From Flavobacteriales bacterium (GTDB taxonomy: Bacteria; Bacteroidota; Bacteroidia; Flavobacteriales_D; Sanyastnellaceae), in contig JADKIZ010000033.1 of the NCBI GenBank assembly GCA_016722445.1, positions 1-26,934 of the forward strand: a stretch of 26,934 bases of DNA. The letters run 5' to 3'. The position numbers and the translations under genes were made by a program. The notes beneath the pieces are model-generated. The model saw nothing but the letters and a program-made list of their open reading frames with translations. It was not told the DNA's origin and searched no databases. Below are positions 13,994-19,519 of the stretch, in pieces; within the stretch, counting starts at the first letter, position 1; each line of letters begins with the position of its first letter.

Positions 13994-14434
13994 TTATTGA
14001 TAGATCGTAGCCTCTTGGGTAGCGATCATCTTTGCTCTACGTAGTTCTTCGCGCTTCGCAACGTTACACATTCCTGCGTAGTTCCAAGCGTCAACAGTAA
14101 CCCCGACTTTATCCATGTGAAACTCTACGCACTCAGCATGAGACAACATCTTTACAAGTTGAAAACGACTGCCGTTCTCATTTGTTAACTTGACAATTGC
14201 CCCCGAATACTGCCCTCCGAAATAATTCAGAACAGCATGGTCGCAGTCATATCTTAGATACTCATCGGCGATAGTCCCGTCCAAAAGGTCGGTAACTGTA
14301 AAGTTCTTACGGGGTGAAGACTCAGCAACGTGAGCGACAAAAATCCCGTTTACTCTTGGGTTAAGTGCAGCGATAAACGTATCACTGCCTTTAGTTGAAA
14401 CACTGAAAGTATTTCCGTTTGGTATTACTTGCAT
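13994..14434 (-). CDS. Hypothetical late protein (virion-associated?)
   Basis: 146 residues from ATG 14434 (MQVIPNGNTFSVSTKG); the frame is open for ten more codons upstream, which overlap the preceding gene. Beta-rich throughout (TFSVSTKGSDTFIAALNPRVNGIFVAHVAESS; GGQYSGAIVKLTNENGSRFQLVKM), ending in a helical, basic tail (CNVAKREELRRAKMIATQE). It is the last gene of the - strand late operon, just before the shared terminator. It resembles structural or tail accessory proteins in composition only; no family recognised. Confidence 0.6.
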   Translation of the reverse strand: MQVIPNGNTFSVSTKGSDTFIAALNPRVNGIFVAHVAESSPRKNFTVTDLLDGTIADEYLRYDCDHAVLNYFGGQYSGAIVKLTNENGSRFQLVKMLSHAECVEFHMDKVGVTVDAWNYAGMCNVAKREELRRAKMIATQEATIYQ

Positions 14435-14435
14435 C

Positions 14436-15212
14436 TTAGAAGAATTTAATTTGGTTAGTATCAAGGTTGAACTCTACTTGTGTACTCCATTCCTTTTGCC
14501 CCATCGGGGTATTGATAAACCATAGTCTTATCTTGCATCCGGCTTGAACCGTGAACGTGTGGGTAGCCTCATCGTATGACGGTGTATCACCGTAAACAAT
14601 ATTTACAGAAGCGGCCTTTGGATCACTGAGGTAAAAATGTTTCAATCGAACGATGTAGTTTGGCTTCTGCAATGAAGGGGCTACACACTCCCATTTACCG
14701 CCGTTTGCGTCGATCATCTGCCAACTCACAGCAAGTGATGAAGCAGACTCAGGCGAGAAAGGCATACGCCATTCAGAGATATTGTTTGAGGCGAGGAAAT
14801 CAGACCATAACTGTTTTTCAATGAAAGTGTGGTTGTACACTACGTTGTCTTCACGGGTTATGTACGCATGGATAGAAGAAAACTCTTTTGGCTTAGCTTT
14901 CCTTGTAAGAAAAATAGTTGAGCCGAAATTGAGTTTGTAACCGCCCTTGAACGATTCAACTTCAAAATCTTCTCCAGCTTTAATGTGCTGCGCGATCAGA
15001 AGGTCTTCATCGACAAGTGACATTGCGCCGAAGTCTTCGGCGATTTGCACATCTCGTTTTTTAGATACTCCTACGAGTTTTGTTCCTTTCATAATTGGAA
15101 CATCTAATTTTACCGTCGTTATGGCGGTTTTGCCGTTCATAACTTGATCGTCGAGAAATTCATTCTCTGGGGCAAGTCCGACAAGTTGAGGGGTGTAGTT
15201 TACCTTATTCAT
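14436..15212 (-). CDS. Hypothetical late protein, probable tail/virion component
   Basis: 258 residues, beta-rich and soluble, no signal peptide. Segments such as NYTPQLVGLAPENEFLDDQVMNG, FGSTIFLTRKAKPKEF and FTVQAGCKIRLWFINTPMGQ look like a jelly-roll or carbohydrate-binding type fold, but no family is recognised. It begins 12 nt after the stop of the next upstream gene and is followed at once by the 13994-14434 gene, so all three are one transcription unit with the tail fibre-like gene. Undamaged frame. A receptor-binding or appendage role is suggested by position. Confidence 0.6.
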   Translation of the reverse strand: MNKVNYTPQLVGLAPENEFLDDQVMNGKTAITTVKLDVPIMKGTKLVGVSKKRDVQIAEDFGAMSLVDEDLLIAQHIKAGEDFEVESFKGGYKLNFGSTIFLTRKAKPKEFSSIHAYITREDNVVYNHTFIEKQLWSDFLASNNISEWRMPFSPESASSLAVSWQMIDANGGKWECVAPSLQKPNYIVRLKHFYLSDPKAASVNIVYGDTPSYDEATHTFTVQAGCKIRLWFINTPMGQKEWSTQVEFNLDTNQIKFF

Positions 15213-15224
15213 TATTTGGGTGTA

Positions 15225-15467
15225 TTAATTTACTTGTTCAAAATTGTCGCTCGACATGATTTCAACAAAAGATAGGGTTATTGTATTGTAAACCACATAA
15301 TCACCAACGCAAGCATAGAACGAACCTAAATTACTTGATACCAATATCCGTCCATCGCCTTGAGCAGTTGCCAAAACCCCTACTAATGAATCAATGCTTT
15401 CAATGTTTTCTCCGTTGAAAATTATAGCTTCAATTACTCTTCCTGTTTTAGTTGTGTAGGTTTCCAT
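15225..15467 (-). CDS. Small late protein, 80 aa
   Basis: METYTTKTGRVIEAIIFNGENIESIDSLVGVL...GDYVVYN...SFVEIMSSDNFEQVN. The pattern of a short beta-rich protein with 'GDYVVxN...F..M.SDNFE..' near the end resembles a widespread phage protein of unknown role in which a 'GDWIV...PCKPDIFE..' motif closes the sequence; the likeness is loose. Its ATG overlaps the stop of the preceding fibre gene by one base (TAATG), indicating translational coupling. Confidence 0.55.
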   Translation of the reverse strand: METYTTKTGRVIEAIIFNGENIESIDSLVGVLATAQGDGRILVSSNLGSFYACVGDYVVYNTITLSFVEIMSSDNFEQVN

Positions 15468-17014
15468 TATAGCTGTATTACTTTAAGAAACGAACCTGCT
15501 TTTGCGGTAATTGTACCAAGTGCGCTTTCACAAGCGAACTGCACTTGTAAGCTTCCATTGGCAGAAGGAATAATTATACCCTCAATCTTAAATGTATTTC
15601 CTGATGTCGCCGCAGATGTGCTGTTATTGCTTGACGGAAGTTGATATGCTGAAAGACCTTGGTTATTTGTTGCAGATGTAGCAGAAAGAGAATAGTTTGA
15701 CGAATACGCTAAGTAAGTTGCCGCAGGACCATTAACAGTCCACCTGGATCCTATCGATGTTGAAGTGGAGGCGTAAGAACCAAAAGCCATGAAATAATAT
15801 GTGTTTCCGGCTACTATTGGCACACTACATCCCGTCAAATCATTTAATACGTTTGCGCTTGAATCAGCAACATCAGATGGTGCTGTTGCTGTTGTGCCAA
15901 TGCCTGATGGCGTTCCGAATTCAATCCTGCCATTAGTATTGTCAGACAGTAGGATTGACATCCCGTTTACGGCAGTTCCTGAATTTACGTCAGGAGTCAC
16001 CATAAACATACCATCTTTAAGCAAGATAATTTCTGTGGTTTCAGTAGCTCCGTCAGTAGCCCTTAAAGTCACGTTCGGAACCCCGCCGGAATTGCTCGCA
16101 GATACCTTCGCTGATTGAGTACCCGTCCCTGATACGTCAAATGACCCCGTGGTAGGATCAACGTACACTCTTGAGAAATACCCTCCGGCCCCAGCTAATG
16201 CACGGAAAAACGACGAAACACCTATGTCGTATTCAGCGAAATTCGTCCAATCAAAGTCAAATCCGCCGCCGTCTACCGTGTTGTCCTTGTCTAAAAGAGA
16301 ACCAGTATCTAAAACGCCCTGAAAATCCTGCAATCCCCCACTACCACCTGTTAGATCGTATTCGAGATTATAGATAGTATTAGCGTCAAATGTTCCGACT
16401 TTAATAGGGTTTACATCCCATGTTACAGTTCCATCTCCGTTGTCTACGTAGTTCGACACTTCTAACACGGCTATTTGAGAGCGCGTTTCTGTATCGTAGA
16501 ATTTTAACCAAGCCCCGTCAGGGAAGTGATGAAACACATCGGTAAATACCTGATTTAAGTAGGAGGTAAGACTAATAGTTATCTGCGGGTCACTGACTTC
16601 ATCATAAACAAACTGTCCGTCTCCAGCGAGATAATCACTGTATTCATACTGGATATTTCCAAACGACAAAGAAGTAGGAGAATCACCACAGCAACAATCC
16701 TTAAATACCTGCGTTACAAGTTGCTCGTATATCGCGTTTATCCTTGTTTGATACGCTGCGTAAGTCCCCTCGCCTACCCTTGTTAGAGTAGAATAAGATG
16801 TCCCGTTAACTTTAGATACATCCCATACATTAAACCAGAATTGACGCTTATCCATGTCGGTCAAAATGATATTCAGACCTCCATCCCTGTCCCTTTCGGG
16901 CATCTTTTTTAATTGAGAAAAAGAACCGACAACAGTAGTTCTATCGTAAAAAGTTACGGTGTTGTTCGTCTCTTTAACGATTGAAGTTACCTTGTATATT
17001 CTACCTTGTATCAC
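15467..17014 (-). CDS. Tail fibre or appendage protein
   Basis: 515 residues. Residues 1-105 form a globular start (MIQGRIYKVTSIVKETNN...; helix TRINAIYEQLVTQVF; CCCGDS). Residues about 110-230 are beta-rich. The middle has Gly/Asp/Ser-rich shaft-like repeats (GSFDVSGTGTQSAKVSASNSGGVPNVTLRATDG). The C-terminal 140 residues (CSVPIVAGNTYYFMAFGSYASTST..., IIPSANGSLQVQFACESALGTITAKAGSFLKVIQL) look like the knob domain that closes many phage fibres. Start is GTG at 17014; the M15 endolysin gene ends 16 nt upstream. TATATTTG lies 5 nt before the GTG, a possible near-leaderless promoter. It most likely determines host attachment. Confidence 0.7.
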   Translation of the reverse strand: MIQGRIYKVTSIVKETNNTVTFYDRTTVVGSFSQLKKMPERDRDGGLNIILTDMDKRQFWFNVWDVSKVNGTSYSTLTRVGEGTYAAYQTRINAIYEQLVTQVFKDCCCGDSPTSLSFGNIQYEYSDYLAGDGQFVYDEVSDPQITISLTSYLNQVFTDVFHHFPDGAWLKFYDTETRSQIAVLEVSNYVDNGDGTVTWDVNPIKVGTFDANTIYNLEYDLTGGSGGLQDFQGVLDTGSLLDKDNTVDGGGFDFDWTNFAEYDIGVSSFFRALAGAGGYFSRVYVDPTTGSFDVSGTGTQSAKVSASNSGGVPNVTLRATDGATETTEIILLKDGMFMVTPDVNSGTAVNGMSILLSDNTNGRIEFGTPSGIGTTATAPSDVADSSANVLNDLTGCSVPIVAGNTYYFMAFGSYASTSTSIGSRWTVNGPAATYLAYSSNYSLSATSATNNQGLSAYQLPSSNNSTSAATSGNTFKIEGIIIPSANGSLQVQFACESALGTITAKAGSFLKVIQL

Positions 17015-17019
17015 TGAGG

Positions 17020-17027
17020 CAAATATA
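17020..17027 (-). promoter_or_regulatory. TATATTTG -7 element before the fibre gene
   Basis: On the - strand TATATTTG is followed by CCTCA and the GTG start. No good -33 TTG at the expected distance, so support is only partial. Confidence 0.3.
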
Positions 17028-17029
17028 GA

Positions 17030-17410
17030 TTAAATTTCAAAATGAGGTAAATCTTTCATTTTCCAATTCCCACCCCATACTACTTGCGGGTACTTTTCTT
17101 TGGTTATTTCGGCGAATAACTTGAAGTTCTCTCCCGTCCAATCAAGACTTCCATCTAACTTCTTAAATCCAACGTCGTAGGCTTGTGCAGGGCTTTTATT
17201 GTGCTTGCCGCCTGACTTTATCTGTGTAACGATCTTTCCCGGCTTTGTCCTTCCTTTCGCGTACAAATCTGCTTGTTCTTCATTTGGCCTGTATGTGCAG
17301 GTTAAAATCGGCTTAGGTCTATCGGGGTATCGTTTAACGAACTCTGTTGACGCCCATCTCCATGCGAGTTGTAGTGTTGGAACGCAGTACGAAATGTTTT
17401 TCTCAGGCAT
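17030..17410 (-). CDS. Endolysin, M15 family L-Ala-D-Glu-type peptidase
   Basis: 126 residues from ATG 17410 (MPEKNISYCVPTLQLAWRW). Motifs of the M15 (VanY/endolysin) family: RPNEEQADLYAKGRTKPG (41-58; the Arg-Gln-LYAxGR element), H70 and D79 in KHNKSPAQAYD as zinc ligands, then WGGNWKMKDLPHFE with H123 as third ligand. Such enzymes cut the L-Ala-D-Glu or D-Ala-D-Ala-type peptide links of the cell wall. No signal peptide, so export needs a holin. Holin-like genes lie 1.9 kb upstream on the same strand, separated from it by a + strand cassette island. An ATG at 17431 is possible but unneeded. Confidence 0.9.
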   Translation of the reverse strand: MPEKNISYCVPTLQLAWRWASTEFVKRYPDRPKPILTCTYRPNEEQADLYAKGRTKPGKIVTQIKSGGKHNKSPAQAYDVGFKKLDGSLDWTGENFKLFAEITKEKYPQVVWGGNWKMKDLPHFEI

Positions 17411-17440
17411 ACTTAAAATTATTTGGTACAAAGATAGTAA

Positions 17441-17488
17441 AATTAATCAAGTTTTAATAGGGATTGTTAGATATATTTTGTAGATTTG
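17441..17488 (+). promoter_or_regulatory. Promoter region of the third array (homologue of 8174-8221)
   Basis: AATTAATCAAGTTTTAAT at 17441-17458 is identical to 8174-8191, and TAGATTTG at 17481-17488 sits 40 nt from its start, just as TACATTTG does in the other copy. The -33 position has AGGGA here in place of TTGAC, so this copy may be weaker or damaged. Confidence 0.6.
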
Positions 17489-17504
17489 TTGGAGTAAAAA
17501 TATT

Positions 17505-17528
17505 TAAAGTGATGAGTGAAGAACAAAA
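17505..17528 (+). repeat. Array leader repeat, copy 2 (24 nt)
   Basis: Perfect match to 12645-12668, again with the ATG of a leader frame (17512). The right junction arm AACCCCGCATTTTTGCAAG follows at 17545-17563 and GTTATAGGTAGGGC at 17569-17582. Confidence 0.8.
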
Positions 17529-17598
17529 TATCAATGAACCACAGAACCCCGCATTTTTGCAAGATGCTGTTATAGGTAGGGCTTCTCACAAACTTTAA
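17512..17598 (+). CDS. Array leader peptide MSEEQNINEPQN... (third array)
   Basis: 28 codons: MSEEQNINEPQNPAFLQDAV, then eight more and TAA at 17596-17598, just ahead of the first cassette gene at 17604. Encoded by the leader repeat and the right junction arm, ending inside the first cassette. Probably not functional as a protein; it would be the N-terminus of any cassette gene inserted in frame. Confidence 0.4.
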   Translation: MSEEQNINEPQNPAFLQDAVIGRASHKL

Positions 17599-17603
17599 AT
17601 AGA

Positions 17604-17840
17604 ATGATGAAACCAAAAGAAAAGGCACAAGAAGTCTTCAACAAAATGTATCAAGTTGATGATATTATGGGCAACTATCCAATGTGCTTTGATACAGCTA
17701 AAAAATGTGCCTTGATTGCAGTAGATATAATACTTATTGATTGCGGTGCAAAAGATTGGTCGGGCGATGAAGCCTGTGAAGGTAAAAACTATTGGCAAGA
17801 AGTGAAGTCTGCAATGTCGGATGTTCAGCCTTACCTATAA
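17604..17840 (+). CDS. Small conserved Bacteroidota protein, cassette gene
   Basis: 78 residues: MMKPKEKAQEVFNKMYQVDDIMG..., AKKCALIAVDIILIDCG..., NYWQEVKSAM. The pattern 'KPKEKAxELxxKF...AKxCALIAVDEIL...YWQEVKxEI' is one I recognise as a very common short protein in Bacteroidota genomes and phages; its function is unknown. It carries its own ATG. Its cassette runs from GTTATAGGTAGGGC (17569) to GCCTTACCTATAAC (17828-17841), inverted copies matching 13 of 14; the TAA stop is inside the latter. Confidence 0.7.
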   Translation: MMKPKEKAQEVFNKMYQVDDIMGNYPMCFDTAKKCALIAVDIILIDCGAKDWSGDEACEGKNYWQEVKSAMSDVQPYL

Positions 17841-17964
17841 CGGTTCTCGGCTTGGCGAGGTTGGGGACTTAAAAGCACAATCGCTCAAATTAGTAACAAA
17901 TTTTAAATAGAAATACAAATGAACAATTCAGAACAAAACCCCCAATCTTGCAAACCCGTGTTAT
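17837..17964 (+). repeat. attC-like junction site 3
   Basis: Left arm ATAAC-GGTTCT-CGGCTTGGCGAGGTTGGGG (17837-17866), right arm CCCCCAATCTTGCAAACCCGT then GTTAT (17939-17964). Inner pairing is about 16 of 20 counting G-T pairs; outer ATAAC/GTTAT perfect. The loop holds the ATG of the next gene (17919). Confidence 0.75.
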
Positions 17965-18368
17965 CGGCTGTTTTTCTTTTCCTCGATGATATTCGTGAAC
18001 CTGAACACGCCTTTGAATACACGAAACAAGAAATGTTCCTTAATAAAAAATGGGAAGTTGTAAGGAATTTTGATGAGTTTAAAAGCCATATTGAAACAAA
18101 CGGAATGCCGTCTTTTATTTCGTTTGATCACGATTTAGCGGATACACATTATACACCTGAACACTTATGGACTGATTATGATAAGTCAAAAGAATGGCAA
18201 GAGCAACAAGTGCATAAAGAAAAGACTGGTTATGAGTGTGCAATGTGGTTAGTTGATTATTGCATAGATAATAATTTACAACTCCCGAATTACTACTGTC
18301 ATTCAATGAACCCTGTCGGTAAAGATAAAATTGTCGGTTTATTACGGTCGTTCCAAAATAGCCGATAA
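17919..18368 (+). CDS. cREC-type protein (cyclic-phosphate processing receiver domain), cassette gene
   Basis: 149 residues. FLDDIREP (21-28), SFDHDLAD (68-75), KTGYECAMWLVDYCIDNN (102-119) and HSMNPVGKDKI (128-138) match the 'cyclic-phosphate processing receiver' (cREC) family as I know it: a receiver-like fold with DD, DHD and HSxNP motifs, predicted from gene neighbourhoods to act on cyclic phosphate groups in RNA or nucleotide repair. No direct biochemical proof is known to me. The first 17 residues (MNNSEQNPQSCKPVLSA) are encoded by junction site 3; the domain itself starts at VFLFLDD and has no other start codon. Cassette ends: GTTATCGGCTGTTTT at 17960-17974 and AAAATAGCCGATAAC at 18355-18369 (14 of 15). 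Confidence 0.75.
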   Translation: MNNSEQNPQSCKPVLSAVFLFLDDIREPEHAFEYTKQEMFLNKKWEVVRNFDEFKSHIETNGMPSFISFDHDLADTHYTPEHLWTDYDKSKEWQEQQVHKEKTGYECAMWLVDYCIDNNLQLPNYYCHSMNPVGKDKIVGLLRSFQNSR

Positions 18369-18491
18369 CGTATGGTGCTTTGCGAAGGCGGGGCTTTTAA
18401 CCACTAAATTTAATTAGAAAGATGAATGATATATTTAACGAGAATGTTCCTTTGAAAACGGAAACCCCCGCTTTTGCAAAGCACGTGTTAC
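18365..18491 (+). repeat. attC-like junction site 4
   Basis: Left arm ATAAC-GTATG-GTGCTTTGCGAAGGCGGGGC (18365-18394), right arm AACCCCCGCTTTTGCAAAGCAC then GTGTTA (18463-18490). Inner arms pair over about 18 of 20 bp; the outer pair is ATAAC/GTTAC. The loop contains the ATG at 18422. Confidence 0.75.
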
Positions 18492-19125
18492 CAGCAGTGC
18501 CTTCTTCGGAGGTTTATTTGGAAGATTGTGTAAAGGCATTAAAACGCTATGCAGATAACCATTTTGATTTGGCAATAGTTGACCCGCCTTATGGGATTGG
18601 ATACTGATAAGAGGAAACTTAAAAACCAAAAACAAAAAAGGCAAAAAAACAACATCAAAAGATTGGGATAATGAAATACCAACTGATGAATATTTTATGA
18701 ATTAATAGGGTATCTAAAAATCAAATTATTTGGGGTGGAAACTACTTTACGCTACCTATAAGCAGAGGATGGATTTGTTGGTATAAAAGCAAACAAGATA
18801 ATTATTTTAGGATGGCGAATTGGCTTGGACTTCATTTGAAAAATATTAAAGAATTTGTATGTTGGAGTGGGATGTTAAACAAAATATGAAACAAAAAGAA
18901 AGAATACACCCAACGCAGAAGCCAATTTATTTATATGATTGGATTTTTGACAGATATTGCAAAGAAGGGGATTTGATTTTAGATACCCATTTAGGAAGTG
19001 GAAGCAGTAGGATTGCAGCGTATAAAGGCGGGTTCAACTTTGTAGGATTTGAAATAGACCAAGAATATTATGAGAAACAAGAAAAGCGTTTTAAAGATTT
19101 TGTCAGCCAACTCCGAATGTTTTAG
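18422..19125 (+). pseudogene. Second DNA methyltransferase, broken by several frameshifts
   Basis: N-terminal piece (18422-18607) reads MNDIFNENVPLKTETPAF... then VYLEDCVKAL...FDLAIVDPPYGIG and stops. The C-terminal piece (18859-19125) reads ...KERIHPTQKPIYLYDWIF..., LDTHLGSGSSRIAAYKGG, FVGFEIDQEYYE. Between them, fragments in shifting frames give DTDKRKLK, KKTTSKDWDNEIPTDEYFM, NQIIWGGNYFTLPISRGWICW and GELAWTSFEK, so at least four indels and one or two stops are needed. It is the same enzyme family as the gene at 12652 and clearly related in sequence. Whether it is dead or only badly sequenced cannot be decided here. The start codon and first about 25 residues come from junction site 4. Cassette ends: GTTACCAGCAGTGCC (18487) and GGCATTGCTGGTAAC (19135), 14 of 15. 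Confidence 0.75.
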
Positions 19126-19156
19126 GTGTCCGCTGGCATTGCTGGTAACTATCCGC

Positions 19157-19179
19157 TATGGATGATTAATTCATCCATA
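19157..19179 (+). repeat. End-of-array hairpin, third array
   Basis: TATGGATGA-TTAAT-TCATCCATA, a perfect 9-bp stem, just after the cassette end GGTAAC (19144-19149). Shares AACTA, TATGGATGAT and TCATCCA with the end of the second array. Confidence 0.65.
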
Positions 19180-19190
19180 TACAAAATAAA

Positions 19191-19221
19191 TTTGCGTAAT
19201 TACCTAATCTTCATATATTTG
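19191..19221 (+). promoter_or_regulatory. Promoter (TTTG-N19-TATATTTG)
   Basis: TTTG at 19191-19194 and TATATTTG at 19214-19221, good -33 and -7 matches. No protein frame of any length follows before a strong terminator 60 nt on. Confidence 0.6.
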
Positions 19222-19227
19222 CCGCGC

Positions 19228-19314
19228 AGATTCGCATCCGATTGGTTTCGGATAGTCGGGAGACGAGAAACTGAAAGAACGCGGGAGTCACTTCAAGAAC
19301 CTCCCGCGTTTTTG
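19228..19314 (+). ncRNA. Candidate small RNA, about 87 nt
   Basis: Lies between a good promoter and a strong terminator with no open frame. Contains hairpins ATCCGA-TTGGTT-TCGGAT, GTC-GGGA-GAC and the terminator stem. Not a tRNA and no known family recognised. The 5' end is inferred from the usual distance to the -7 element. Confidence 0.45.
19278..19314 (+). terminator. Rho-independent terminator
   Basis: AACGCGGGAG...CTCCCGCGTT, a 10-bp GC-rich stem with a 13-nt loop, followed by TTTTG. On the + strand it closes the candidate small RNA; for - strand transcripts only a weak T-rich tail follows. Confidence 0.75.
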
Positions 19315-19315
19315 T

Positions 19316-19519
19316 TTAAACAGGTTCGTCCGTGAAAATATTAGACAAAAAAGCCCCCGCTATCATTAGACAAAAGCCTACAATACCTACCCATGAAGGT
19401 AAGCCAAAGGCAGAGCTGCCGCCCATAATAGTTCCGACAGCTCCCATAGAAACGCCGATTTTTTTCATCTTCTTAGATGATCTCGCGTTCCAAAACTCTT
19501 TAGTCTTCTTTATCCTCAT
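19316..19519 (-). CDS. Small membrane protein (holin-like)
   Basis: 67 residues: basic N-terminus (MRIKKTKEFWNARSSKKMKKIG), then two hydrophobic stretches, VSMGAVGTIMGGSSAFG and WVGIVGFCLMIAGAFLSNIF, with a short acidic end (TDEPV). The size, the number of segments and the place beside other membrane genes suit a small holin or antiholin. Overlaps the end of the next upstream gene by 20 nt. No exact family recognised; the holin label rests on topology and position alone. Confidence 0.55.
   Translation of the reverse strand: MRIKKTKEFWNARSSKKMKKIGVSMGAVGTIMGGSSAFGLPSWVGIVGFCLMIAGAFLSNIFTDEPV

Noticed and set aside
14000..17014. Diversity-generating retroelement near the fibre gene
   Set aside because: No reverse transcriptase and no template/variable repeat pair were seen.
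19225..19314. tRNA or tRNA-like gene
   Set aside because: No acceptor stem, D or T arm or CCA-type end fits; only simple hairpins and a terminator are seen.
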